Origin: an uncultured Aquimarina sp.
Lineage (GTDB): Bacteria > Bacteroidota > Bacteroidia > Flavobacteriales > Flavobacteriaceae
DNA: 64,000 nucleotides
Reading direction: 5' to 3'
Assembly (NCBI RefSeq): GCF_947492405.1
Contig: NZ_CANLMP010000004.1
Span: 558,001 to 622,000 of the forward strand
This document shows positions 44,323 to 52,724 of the stretch, in pieces. The position numbers and the translations under genes are program-made. Position 1 is the first letter of the stretch, and each line of letters starts with the position of its first letter. Below the pieces are notes generated by a model. That model made no database searches and was not told the origin of the DNA. It worked only from the letters and a program-made list of their open reading frames with translations.

Positions 44323-45906
44323 ATGATAACTGGTAAAAACTATATAGGAAATCAACTTTCTTCTGAAGGAAGTAAAACATATACCACTTTTAATCCCAAA
44401 CTGAACATTGAAAACGCAGTTGTGTTTTATGAGGCGTCTTCAGAGGAAATAGAAAAAACAGTGTCATTGGCTTCCAAAGCTTTTGAATCCTTCAAAAAAG
44501 TTTCTGGTACTAAAAAAGCTGAATTTCTAAATGCTATTGCCGACGAAATTTTGGCATTGGATCAAACTCTTATTGAAACCTATATATCAGAAACAGGATT
44601 ACCAGAAGGCAGAGCAAAAGGTGAACGTGGCAGAACCATAGGACAACTAAGAATGTTTGCAGAATTAGTTGCCAAAGGTTCTTGGGTAGAAGCTACAATC
44701 GATACTTCGGATTTGGAAAGAAAACCAATCCCAAAACAAGATATTCGTAAAATGATGGTTCCATTGGGTCCAGTAGTCGTTTTTGGAGCTAGTAATTTCC
44801 CATTAGCATATTCTACTGCAGGAGGAGATACTGCCGCTGCATTGGCAGCAGGATGTCCTGTAATTGTAAAATCGCATCCTATGCATGCTGGAACAGGCGA
44901 ATTAGTTGCATCAGCTATTATCAAAGCCGCACAAAAAACCGGAATGCCTAATGGTGTATTTTCTAATCTCAATAGCTCAGGAATTGAAGTTGGAGTTCAA
45001 TTAGTTAAACACCCAAAAGTAAAAGCTGTCGGTTTTACAGGAAGTATTAACGGAGGAAGAGCTCTTTTTGATTTAGCATCTCAACGACCAGAACCTATTC
45101 CTGTTTTTGCAGAAATGGGAAGCGTAAACCCTGTTATACTGCTCCCTAAAGCAACAGCATCTAAAGGTGAAGGTCTCGCTAAAACATACGCACAATCCAT
45201 CACATTAGGAACAGGGCAATTTTGTACAAACCCTGGTTTGATTTTAGGAATAAAAGGTGATGCGCTTGATAAATTCATAAGCGTTCTTTCTGATGAAATC
45301 GTAAAGATTGAACCTTCTTGTATGTTACATCCGAATATCATTGGTAATTATGAAAAAAACAAAGCCAATGCCTTACAACAAAATGGATTGATGGTAACTG
45401 CCAAGTATGAAAATGATGTCGCTGTTAATCATGCAAGACAAACAGTAACTACTGTAGAAGGAAAAACCTTTTTAGAAAACGCTACTTTACATCAGGAAGT
45501 ATTTGGTCCTTTTTCTATGGTAGTCCAATGCGCAGATATAAGCGAATTAGAAAACATCATTAATAATCTGGAAGGTCAGTTAACGGGAACAATACTAGCA
45601 GAAAATGAAGAAGCCGATACCTATATTTCTGTAATCGAAGCACTACAGAATCGTGTTGGGAGAATTATATTCAATGGTGTACCTACTGGTGTAGAAGTTT
45701 GTCCCGCTATGCTTCACGGAGGTCCATATCCTGCATCTACAGATAGTAGATTTACAGCTGTTGGTATAGATTCTATAAAACGTTGGGTAAGACCATTAAG
45801 CTATCAAAGCTGGCCAAATTCTCTTTTACCCAAAGAACTTCAGAACGAAAACCCTCTAAAGATATCTCGTTTAGTAAATGGTAAACAAACTCATGATACT
45901 ATTTAA
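44323..45906 (+). CDS. Alpha-ketoglutarate semialdehyde dehydrogenase (NADP-type ALDH)
   Basis: A 527-residue aldehyde dehydrogenase turning 2,5-dioxopentanoate into alpha-ketoglutarate. The catalytic Cys is in TGQFCTNPGL and the general base Glu in VFAEMGSVNPV. The cofactor site GPVVVFGASNFPLAYSTAGG and FTGSINGG are intact. The length and the SNFPLAYS/AEMGS variants fit the bacterial KGSADH branch rather than general ALDH. It follows the deaminase by 34 nt. Confidence 0.9.
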   Translation: MITGKNYIGNQLSSEGSKTYTTFNPKLNIENAVVFYEASSEEIEKTVSLASKAFESFKKVSGTKKAEFLNAIADEILALDQTLIETYISETGLPEGRAKGERGRTIGQLRMFAELVAKGSWVEATIDTSDLERKPIPKQDIRKMMVPLGPVVVFGASNFPLAYSTAGGDTAAALAAGCPVIVKSHPMHAGTGELVASAIIKAAQKTGMPNGVFSNLNSSGIEVGVQLVKHPKVKAVGFTGSINGGRALFDLASQRPEPIPVFAEMGSVNPVILLPKATASKGEGLAKTYAQSITLGTGQFCTNPGLILGIKGDALDKFISVLSDEIVKIEPSCMLHPNIIGNYEKNKANALQQNGLMVTAKYENDVAVNHARQTVTTVEGKTFLENATLHQEVFGPFSMVVQCADISELENIINNLEGQLTGTILAENEEADTYISVIEALQNRVGRIIFNGVPTGVEVCPAMLHGGPYPASTDSRFTAVGIDSIKRWVRPLSYQSWPNSLLPKELQNENPLKISRLVNGKQTHDTI

Positions 45907-45908
45907 TC

Positions 45909-46919
45909 ATGTCCAGAACGAAGTATACATGTATTGATGCACATACCTGCGGAAATCCGGTAAGAGTTGTAACCACAGGACATCCAGATCTTAAGGGAAG
46001 TTCTATGAGTGAAAAGCGACAGCATTTCTTAAAAGAATATGATTGGATTCGAACTGGGTTAATGTTTGAACCTCGTGGTCATGATATGATGAGCGGCAGC
46101 TTTTTATTTGAACCACATGATTCCAAAAATGACTTTGCTATCTTATTTATTGAAACATCAGGTTGTTTACCGATGTGTGGTCACGGAACTATTGGTACTA
46201 TTACGATTGCAATCGAAGAAGGTTTAATTCAACCTAAAATACCAGGCAAAATAAGAATGGAAGCTCCAGCAGGATTGGTCGAAATCGAATATCAACAAAA
46301 TGGAAGTAAAGTAGATTGGGTAAAACTCAAAAATGTAAAATCATATCTAGCCGAAGAAAATTTGGTGATTGATTGTCCGGAATTAGGCGAAATTGTCTTT
46401 GATGTTTCTTATGGAGGTAATTATTATGCCATTATAGATCCTCAGAAAAATTTTAATGGAATACAGGACTTCACCGCTTCTAAATTAATCCAATACTCCC
46501 AGACGATTCGAGATCGAATCAATAAAGAATATCCAGATCGCTTTATTCATCCAGAAAATGAAACTATTAGGGATGTTAGTCACATTCTCTGGACCGGAGA
46601 TCCAATCGATCCCAGTTCTTCTGGAAGAAATGCAGTTTTTTATGGAGATAAAGCGATAGATCGTTCTCCTTGCGGAACAGGAACCTCTGCAAGGATGGCG
46701 CAATTATATGCGAAAGGAAAATTAAAAAAAGGACAAGAATTTATCCATGAAAGTTTTATTGGTTCTAAGTTTATAGGAAGAATCGAAGAGGAAACCGAGC
46801 TCGATAATCAAAAAGCTATTATTCCAAGTGTGCAGGGATGGGCAAAAATTTATGGGTACAATACGATCATTATTGATGATAAAGATGATCCCTATGCACA
46901 TGGATTTCAGGTTATATAG
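45909..46919 (+). CDS. 4-hydroxyproline 2-epimerase
   Basis: A 336-residue proline racemase-family enzyme epimerising trans-4-hydroxy-L-proline to the cis-D form. Both catalytic cysteines are present: Cys90 in LPMCGHGTIG and Cys255 in RSPCGTGTSARM. This excludes the trans-3-hydroxyproline dehydratases, where the second Cys is Thr. The operon context favours epimerase over proline racemase. It begins 2 nt after the dehydrogenase stop. Confidence 0.92.
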   Translation: MSRTKYTCIDAHTCGNPVRVVTTGHPDLKGSSMSEKRQHFLKEYDWIRTGLMFEPRGHDMMSGSFLFEPHDSKNDFAILFIETSGCLPMCGHGTIGTITIAIEEGLIQPKIPGKIRMEAPAGLVEIEYQQNGSKVDWVKLKNVKSYLAEENLVIDCPELGEIVFDVSYGGNYYAIIDPQKNFNGIQDFTASKLIQYSQTIRDRINKEYPDRFIHPENETIRDVSHILWTGDPIDPSSSGRNAVFYGDKAIDRSPCGTGTSARMAQLYAKGKLKKGQEFIHESFIGSKFIGRIEEETELDNQKAIIPSVQGWAKIYGYNTIIIDDKDDPYAHGFQVI

Positions 46920-46933
46920 ATATTTAAGGAGCT

Positions 46934-47333
46934 AATGAATTAATGCAAAAATGAATTAATAAAAATGGAAAAACAACAGTTCATTGAAAAGTTTAAAAAA
47001 CGAACCAAAAAACTATCCGTTGATATTATTTTAATGTATAATAATCTGAAAAAATCAGAAGCTACAAGAGTTATTGGTTATCAAATTATAAAAAGTGCCA
47101 CATCAACCGCTGCTAATTATAGAGCTTCTTGTATCGCTCGATCTAAAAAAGAATTTTATTCTAAAATCTCTATCACAACTGAAGAAGCGGATGAAACTGT
47201 GTTTTGGTTAGAAGTTTTAAAAGATTCAGGATTAGCATCTGAAAAAATAATTGATCCACTTTTAAATGAGGCAGAAGAAATTCTAAAGGTAGTTTCCAAA
47301 GCTAGAAAAAACACAACATTTAATTAATTCATT
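46934..47333. repeat. Repeat aatgaattaat flanking the four-helix-bundle gene
   Basis: Aatgaattaat occurs at 46934-46944 and 46950-46960, and its exact reverse complement attaattcatt at 47323-47333. The gene at 46965-47327 lies between. In so AT-rich a genome an 11-mer can recur by chance, but its position at both ends is notable. Confidence 0.4.
46965..47327 (+). CDS. Four-helix-bundle protein (S23/23S rRNA-IVP family)
   Basis: A 120-residue helical protein: KKRTKKLSVDIILMYNNLKK, the family signature YQIIKSATSTAANYRASCIA (near 45-65), then SKKEFYSKISITTEEADETV and FWLEVLKDSG. The family forms pentamers and was first seen inside 23S rRNA intervening sequences; most copies lie free in genomes and their role is unknown. 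It sits inside the hydroxyproline operon without a metabolic link. Confidence 0.88.
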   Translation: MEKQQFIEKFKKRTKKLSVDIILMYNNLKKSEATRVIGYQIIKSATSTAANYRASCIARSKKEFYSKISITTEEADETVFWLEVLKDSGLASEKIIDPLLNEAEEILKVVSKARKNTTFN

Positions 47334-47355
47334 GTATCATTTATACATTAAAACA

Positions 47356-48600
47356 TTGAAAAAAACTGTTATCATAGGAGGAGGAATAATCGGGCTTTGT
47401 TCGGCATACTACCTGCATAAGGAAGGTCATGATGTAACTGTCATAGATCAATCTTCTATGGATTTTGGAGCTTCCTATGTTAATGCGGGTTATCTCACTC
47501 CAAGCCATATTATTCCTTTAGCAGCACCTGGAGTAATGAAAAAAGGAATTCAATGGATGTTTAATTCCCGAAGTCCTTTGTTTATAAAACCTCGCTTAAA
47601 TTCTCATTTCTTGCAATGGTCATGGGCCTTTAACAAATCGTGTTCTTCAGAAAATGTAGCCCGCAGTATTTCCTCTATTAAAGATATAAATCTATTAAGT
47701 AGAGATCTATATGCCGAAATTAAAGAACAAGAGGGTTTTGACTTTCATTTAGAACGAAAAGGCTTATTAATGCTTTGTCAAACCGACAAGATGTTAGAAG
47801 AGGAAATTCATGTAGGAGAAATTGCGAAGAAAGAAGGCTTACCTGTTAAAACGCTTTCTCTTGGAGAATTAAAACAAATGGAACCTAACATACAACTACA
47901 TGCTAAAGGTGCGGTATTGTATGAATGTGATGGACACACCACTCCACATCTATTTATGGAAGAAATGATAGCTTATCTAGAAGTTTCTGGTGTTACCTTT
48001 CGAAAAAACGAAAAGATCAATGATATTACTATAAGTAATGGTAAAATTATTTCGGTAACAAGTTCTTCAAATACATATACGGCAGATGAATTTATATTAG
48101 CCGCTGGTTCGTGGTCTAAATTACTAAGTAAAAAACTTGGTATCAAATTACTGCTGGAAGCAGGAAAAGGATATCGAATAAACGCTAAAAGAGATTTAGG
48201 AATTACAATGCCTACAATTTTAGCTGAAGCTAAAGTGGCAGTTACACCAATGCAAGGATTTACCCGTTTTGCAGGAACCATGGAAATTGCAGGAATTAAT
48301 CATGATATTAACAAAGTAAGAGTCCAAGCTATTGCCGATGCAGCTCATAAATACTATCCGGATATCGTTCTTACTGATGACGAAAAGAATGATGCTGCTT
48401 GTGGATTACGACCTGTCTCTCCAGATGGAATGGCTTATATTGGCAAATCCAGCAAATGCAAAAATCTAACCATCGCCACTGGTCATGCGATGATGGGTTG
48501 GAGTATGGGTCCAGCTACAGGAAAATTAGTTTCTGAAATTATCTCTGATAAAAAAACGTCCCTTAATTTAGATGTATATCACCCTGATCGGAAATTTTAA
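47356..48600 (+). CDS. FAD-dependent D-hydroxyproline dehydrogenase (D-amino acid dehydrogenase family)
   Basis: Oxidises cis-4-hydroxy-D-proline to the 1-pyrroline, the step before the deaminase. The FAD loop TVIIGGGIIGLCSAYYLHKE starts at residue 4. Other blocks: GASYVNAGYLTPSHI, ELKQMEPNIQLHAKGAV, FILAAGSWSK and GLRPVSPDG. I choose TTG 47356; another TTG lies at 47332, and no ATG precedes the FAD motif. About 414 residues. Without the context it would be annotated only as DadA-like. Confidence 0.87.
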   Translation: MKKTVIIGGGIIGLCSAYYLHKEGHDVTVIDQSSMDFGASYVNAGYLTPSHIIPLAAPGVMKKGIQWMFNSRSPLFIKPRLNSHFLQWSWAFNKSCSSENVARSISSIKDINLLSRDLYAEIKEQEGFDFHLERKGLLMLCQTDKMLEEEIHVGEIAKKEGLPVKTLSLGELKQMEPNIQLHAKGAVLYECDGHTTPHLFMEEMIAYLEVSGVTFRKNEKINDITISNGKIISVTSSSNTYTADEFILAAGSWSKLLSKKLGIKLLLEAGKGYRINAKRDLGITMPTILAEAKVAVTPMQGFTRFAGTMEIAGINHDINKVRVQAIADAAHKYYPDIVLTDDEKNDAACGLRPVSPDGMAYIGKSSKCKNLTIATGHAMMGWSMGPATGKLVSEIISDKKTSLNLDVYHPDRKF

Positions 48601-48626
48601 TATTATTCATTAAACAAAGTACTATA

Positions 48627-48692
48627 TGTCACACCGAGCGGAGTCGAGGTGTCAATGAACTTGCGAAGCTCTCGACTCCGCTCGAGATGACA
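48627..48692. repeat. Palindromic intergenic repeat
   Basis: Arms tgtcacaccgagcggagtcg (48627-48646) and cgactccgctcgagatgaca (48673-48692) are inverted repeats with a short spacer. A weaker copy is at 40512-40585; sequences of this type are widespread between flavobacterial genes. Confidence 0.75.
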
Positions 48693-48708
48693 GAAAAAAC
48701 TTATCTTT

Positions 48709-48745
48709 AGACCTAGCAGGTTTTAGAAACCAGTTAGGTCTTTTA
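48709..48745 (+). terminator. Terminator between convergent genes
   Basis: Arms agaccta (48709-48715) and taggtct (48735-48741), with an inner ggttt/aaacc pairing and a T tract on the plus strand. Confidence 0.7.
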
Positions 48746-48752
48746 TTATACA

Positions 48753-49853
48753 TTACAATATTCCTGTTTGTCTCTTATAAAAAGCATCTTGTTGCTTTTG
48801 CATTAATTCTCTTGCAATTTTCTTTTTGTATTGATACAATTCATCTTCTTCTGCTATATCACCATATACTCTATCATTAACAGTATGATCTGTTGTCAAC
48901 AGTATTTTGCGTTGATCTGCTTTCTGTGCTGTCCAGGTTTTTATTTCACCTTCTACATCCTCGATTTTAAAATCGTATTCTCCCTTTGGCGAAAGTAATT
49001 TTGCAAAAATCGGAGAGGTTTCGATAGCCAAAAACAATAAAAAGATAAAAAATGAAGGTAACCAAGGTAATTCATTAAGCGCATTCACTCTTGCCATTAA
49101 TCCATCAAAATTATCAATTATAGGTTGAGAATCTTCTACTTGTTTATCATAGGCTGATGCCAATTCCGTCTTTTGTACTTCTAAACCTGCGATTTTTTCG
49201 GCATTTGTTTTCTTTAACTCTACCAACTGTGCTAGCATCGCATCATGCTTTTCTCTTTTCTCTTTATAAACAGGACCTTTACCTACAAGCTCAGTTCCTT
49301 TTCTGCCTTCTGCTTCTGCGATATAAGTTTCATAAAGCTCATTTACTTCTGTTTCTTTAGTAGTTACTTCTTGTTTTAAACCAGCTATTTCAGTATCAAT
49401 ACCTTCAACAATTGGTGTGTATTGTGTTGCTATTTGTTCTTGATTTGCTAATGTTAGATCATTTTTTTGCTCCAGCAGCACCTGATCAATTTCCTTTTCA
49501 AAAATCTTTAATTCCAACGGTTTTGAAATAACAACGGCTATGATTACTGCTAAAACAATTCGAGGTGATGCCTGCAAAAGTTCATCCAAAAAATTATCTT
49601 TTTTCTTGATCGTTGATACAATGAATCGATCCAGATTAAAGATCAGTAGTCCCCATACTACTCCAAAGAAAATCGCTGTAAAATAATTATCAAATACAGT
49701 GTATAAAGCATAGCTAGCTGCTAAAAACGCCATAAGCGCTGTAAAAAATACGGTTGCACCGATACCGGCATACTTGTTTTGTTCTCCATTAGAGCTATCA
49801 GCCAGTATATCGGCATCTGCTCCGGAGCACATAATAAAAAATTGTTTTAACAT
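48753..49853 (-). CDS. DUF4407 membrane protein
   Basis: A 366-residue protein. Four membrane helices: IGATVFFTALMAFLAASYAL, FTAIFFGVVWGLLIFNLDRF, RIVLAVIIAVVISKPLEL and, after a long coiled coil, LPWLPSFFIFLLFLAIETSP. The coiled coil (~125-250) is rich in Glu, Lys and Gln. The block NLDRFIVSTIKKKDNF fits DUF4407, whose function is unknown. It is expressed alone. Confidence 0.88.
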   Translation of the reverse strand: MLKQFFIMCSGADADILADSSNGEQNKYAGIGATVFFTALMAFLAASYALYTVFDNYFTAIFFGVVWGLLIFNLDRFIVSTIKKKDNFLDELLQASPRIVLAVIIAVVISKPLELKIFEKEIDQVLLEQKNDLTLANQEQIATQYTPIVEGIDTEIAGLKQEVTTKETEVNELYETYIAEAEGRKGTELVGKGPVYKEKREKHDAMLAQLVELKKTNAEKIAGLEVQKTELASAYDKQVEDSQPIIDNFDGLMARVNALNELPWLPSFFIFLLFLAIETSPIFAKLLSPKGEYDFKIEDVEGEIKTWTAQKADQRKILLTTDHTVNDRVYGDIAEEDELYQYKKKIARELMQKQQDAFYKRQTGIL

Positions 49854-49979
49854 AATCTAAGGGTGTTTTTTGATAGATAATAGATGTATAACGTTGATTT
49901 TAAGCCAAATGTTGCGCAAAAAACCCCACCGAGGTGAGGTTTTGTATAATTTGTATACTTAATGATCCCCAAATGTCGA

Positions 49980-52100
49980 TCAATCTTTAAGTTTCACTTT
50001 TGATTTTCCATTTTTTGTAGATGCATCTATGGAAAGGTTGTTATTAGAATCTTCTACAAGTTTAAGCGCTTCTTTGGCAGAAATTTGTTTCCCGTTATAA
50101 TAAAAATCAGCATCTTTTTTAGCCATCTTTTCTATTAATTTATCAGGTGAATGGTTCCTGGCTACCCTCATAGCTTGGAGTTCTGCTTTCCTGGCTTCCA
50201 TCTCAGCTCGTCTTGCACTTTTTCTTACTTCCATCTCAGCTTTACGAGCTTGCATTTCTGCCTTTCTCATGGCTTTTCTGGATTCAGCTTCTGCTTTTAG
50301 CATTGCTGACCTTGATTGTAATTCAGCTTTTCTGGCAGTTCTTTCCGCTTCCATAGCCGCTTTTCTAGCTGATTGCTCAGCTCTTAACGCTTCATGCTCT
50401 TGAGAATTTCTGGCTTCTTTTCTAGCTAGCTCTCTAGTTAACTTAGCTTCTTCCTGAGCTAGAGATCTTGCCTGACGTGCTTCTCTGACAGCAAGTACTC
50501 TTGCTTTTTCAGCTACTTCTCTAGCTTCTTCTGCACTAAGCCTTGCCCTACCTGCGGCAATTTCTTGCTCCATTCTAGCTTCTTCTGCCCTAAGCATTGC
50601 CTCTTCTCTTTGAAGATTAGCTCGTTCTCTTTCAATTTCTGCCCGTTCTCTTTCAGTCTCTGCTTGTTCCTTTTCTTCTTCTGTCCAATCTTCTTTTTCT
50701 GATAAAAGAATTTCGGCATAACCATTGTCAGTCTTAATCCTTTTAGTTTTTTTAGATTTCCCCTCAATAACATTTTTCTCTGTTGGTGGTGTAGGTGGAG
50801 GAATATTACTTTTCTCACCTTTTTTCACTTTTGGAGCTTCTGGTGGCGGTGGTGGTGGCGGGATATCACTTTTCTCACCTTTCATTACCTTTGGAGCCTC
50901 TAATACAGGAGGTGGAGGTGGTATATCAGGAAACTGATCAACTCCTTTACGCTGCTCTGTAGTCATATCCCTGTAAATTTTTATCATACGATAAATCTCA
51001 CTCTCTTGTACAATAATCGGCTTATTCCCTTTGATTTTAGCGTTTAAATCCTTCGCCCAAGCATTATATTCTTTTACCATTTCATCCGTTACTCCATCCT
51101 GAAAACTGTTTTGATTTTCATTTAGAGAACTCTGTTCTTCTTTATCTTTTAAAACTATAACAGAAGACCCATTTTCCGTTATAGGATTCACCATGGCTGG
51201 ACTTGTAATTTCATCAATCGGCTGCACTATTTCTTTAGCTACTATTTCGTTATTAAAAAATAGTATACATAGTGCTAAAACAGGCATTAATGTAGCCAAT
51301 TTTAGCACTGTTCTTTTTTTAGAAAACTCTTTTGTCATCATTTGTAATCGTTTTTTTGTTAATGAATAATTAATAGGACTCGATAATACAGTTTGATTAG
51401 AACTGTTGGGGTAATTAAGGAGTAACTCAAAGTAATTTTGTATTGAAAATCGCTGTTTCAATACGTTTTGGTCTGCAAGAAACTCGTGGTTTAGCTTTAT
51501 TGATCTTTTTATAAAAATAAATAAAGGATTAAACCAAAAAATTACTTGCAGAACCTCTACAAACAGTATGTCTAATGTATGTCTTTGTAATACATGTGTT
51601 TTTTCGTGAAGCAATACTTCTTCAGGGATATTTTTATCCTGAAATTCTTTTTTAGATACGAAAATATAGCTTAGAAACGTATGAGGAACTATTGAATTAC
51701 TCAATAATACGTTAACATGTGATGGTTCTTTTAGTTGTTCGTTCGTTATAATCTTTTTAGAAATGTCTGTGATATTTCGGATAAATCGGAAACCAAATAC
51801 CAAAAAACCAATCCCGTATATAGTGCACAAAATAACAGTCAGATAATCAACAGGAGTTTGAGTAATTTCTGTATCAGGTTCTATTAGTAATGGAGTTGCT
51901 ATTTCTGAAATTATTTCTGGCTGAGCAATGACTTTAACTTCATATGTAAGTGTAATCAATGGCATGATACATGCAAAAATCAAACTGAATAACAGGTAAA
52001 ATCTCTTTACAAAATGAATATTTTCCTTTTCCAGAAACAGCTTAAAGAATGCCCATAGGAGCATCAAACAAAGTGATGATTTAATTATATACGCTATCAT
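49980..52100 (-). CDS. BlaR1-like M56 metallopeptidase with Pro-rich and long charged coiled-coil tail
   Basis: N-terminal membrane part with helices at ~5-20, 33-50, 86-106, the zinc site HEKTH (165-169) and NHEFLAD. A further membrane segment is near 268-285. The extracytoplasmic part begins at about 290 and holds two repeats of a Pro-rich block (EAPKVMKGEKSDIPPPPPP and EAPKVKKGEKSNIPPPTPP), then about 190 residues of Glu/Arg/Ala-rich heptads (~470-660). The C-terminus has KKDADFYYNGKQISAKEALK. Overlaps blaI by 4 bp (ATGA). No beta-lactam sensor domain. Confidence 0.88.
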   Translation of the reverse strand: MIAYIIKSSLCLMLLWAFFKLFLEKENIHFVKRFYLLFSLIFACIMPLITLTYEVKVIAQPEIISEIATPLLIEPDTEITQTPVDYLTVILCTIYGIGFLVFGFRFIRNITDISKKIITNEQLKEPSHVNVLLSNSIVPHTFLSYIFVSKKEFQDKNIPEEVLLHEKTHVLQRHTLDILFVEVLQVIFWFNPLFIFIKRSIKLNHEFLADQNVLKQRFSIQNYFELLLNYPNSSNQTVLSSPINYSLTKKRLQMMTKEFSKKRTVLKLATLMPVLALCILFFNNEIVAKEIVQPIDEITSPAMVNPITENGSSVIVLKDKEEQSSLNENQNSFQDGVTDEMVKEYNAWAKDLNAKIKGNKPIIVQESEIYRMIKIYRDMTTEQRKGVDQFPDIPPPPPVLEAPKVMKGEKSDIPPPPPPPEAPKVKKGEKSNIPPPTPPTEKNVIEGKSKKTKRIKTDNGYAEILLSEKEDWTEEEKEQAETERERAEIERERANLQREEAMLRAEEARMEQEIAAGRARLSAEEAREVAEKARVLAVREARQARSLAQEEAKLTRELARKEARNSQEHEALRAEQSARKAAMEAERTARKAELQSRSAMLKAEAESRKAMRKAEMQARKAEMEVRKSARRAEMEARKAELQAMRVARNHSPDKLIEKMAKKDADFYYNGKQISAKEALKLVEDSNNNLSIDASTKNGKSKVKLKD

Positions 52101-52468
52101 TTTTGTTTCTTTAAAAGTTCTTGGTCTACAATCTTTTTAAGTTCTTCTAATTCTGAAGTTGATAAGTTCGTTTCTGAAGTAAAAAAGGATGCAAACTGTG
52201 AAGCGGAGTCATTAAAAAAATTCTTTATCAAGCCGTTTACATGTTTAGAAAAATAATCTGTCTTTTTTACTAGAGGATAATATTCTCTAGACTTTCCGTA
52301 CAACGTATATGCTATAAATCCTTTATCAGCCATTCTCTTAAGCAAAGTAGCAACCGTTGTCGTTGCAGGCTTGGGCTCTGGAAAAGCGTCTAGTAAATCT
52401 TTCATAAAAGCTTTCTCTAGCTTCCAGAGGTATTTCATTAATTGTTCTTCTGCTTTGGATAACTGCAT
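52097..52468 (-). CDS. BlaI/MecI/CopY family repressor
   Basis: A 123-residue repressor with the winged-helix opening LSKAEEQLMKYLWKLEKAFM, recognition region PKPATTTVATLLKRMADKGF and wing YTLYGKSREYYPL. It precedes and overlaps the M56 gene by 4 bp. Its own promoter contains two TCTACA/TGTAGA-type dyads, so autoregulation is likely. The recognition helix and the operators differ from those of the 34348 BlaI, suggesting separate regulons. Confidence 0.92.
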   Translation of the reverse strand: MQLSKAEEQLMKYLWKLEKAFMKDLLDAFPEPKPATTTVATLLKRMADKGFIAYTLYGKSREYYPLVKKTDYFSKHVNGLIKNFFNDSASQFASFFTSETNLSTSELEELKKIVDQELLKKQK

Positions 52469-52471
52469 TAC

Positions 52472-52485
52472 TCTACATTGTTAGA
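52472..52485. promoter_or_regulatory. BlaI operator candidate, proximal
   Basis: tctaca-tt-gttaga (52472-52485), an imperfect dyad just ahead of the blaI start codon, with centre 20 bp from the second dyad. Confidence 0.55.
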
Positions 52486-52491
52486 ATTAAC

Positions 52492-52505
52492 TCTACAAAT
52501 GTAGA
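52492..52505. promoter_or_regulatory. BlaI operator candidate, overlapping the -7 box
   Basis: tctaca-aa-tgtaga (52492-52505) is a perfect dyad containing TACA/TGTA, the core known for BlaI/MecI operators. Confidence 0.7.
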
Positions 52506-52526
52506 ATAAAAAATTACAATTCCAAA
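52496..52526 (-). promoter_or_regulatory. Promoter of the blaI-M56 pair
   Basis: On the minus strand TTTG (52526-52523), a 19-bp spacer and TACATTTG (52503-52496) match the consensus exactly. The -7 element lies inside the operator dyad. Confidence 0.8.
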
Positions 52527-52540
52527 TATTTTAATAAAAA

Positions 52541-52700
52541 AATACCTGTTAGGCTATTAAAACCTGACAGGTATCTTACTATTTGCGTTAGGGATAAGAG
52601 CCCTTCGACTTCGCTCAGGACAGGCTTTCATCCTTTTTTATCAAGTACCCTTCGAGAACCTCAGGGTACTTGATAAAAAAGATATAGCGGATAGCCCGAC
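52541..52700. repeat. Cluster of palindromic repeats between blaI and the dipeptidase gene
   Basis: Four inverted repeats in a row: atacctgt/acaggtat (near 52542-52574), agccc.../...ggct around a cttcgacttcgctcagg core (52600-52626), atcaagtaccc/gggtacttgat (52640-52675) and accctgatt/aatcagggt (52700-52718). The cttcg-ctcag type is common in flavobacterial intergenic DNA. They lie after the dipeptidase stop and may end its transcript. Confidence 0.6.
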
Positions 52701-52724
52701 CCTGATTAGAATCAGGGTAACGCC

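Noticed and set aside
45909..46919. Possible proline racemase or trans-3-hydroxyproline dehydratase
   Set aside because: The second catalytic Cys is present, which excludes the dehydratase, and the operon is that of 4-hydroxyproline breakdown.
50725..50937. Gly-rich ORF opposite the M56 gene
   Set aside because: It mirrors the Pro-rich repeats (CCN codons) on the other strand.
30308..52468. Beta-lactam resistance sensing by the BlaR1/BlaI-like genes
   Set aside because: None of the three M56 proteins has a penicillin-binding domain and no beta-lactamase is in either cluster; the nearby serine hydrolase is not in the operons.
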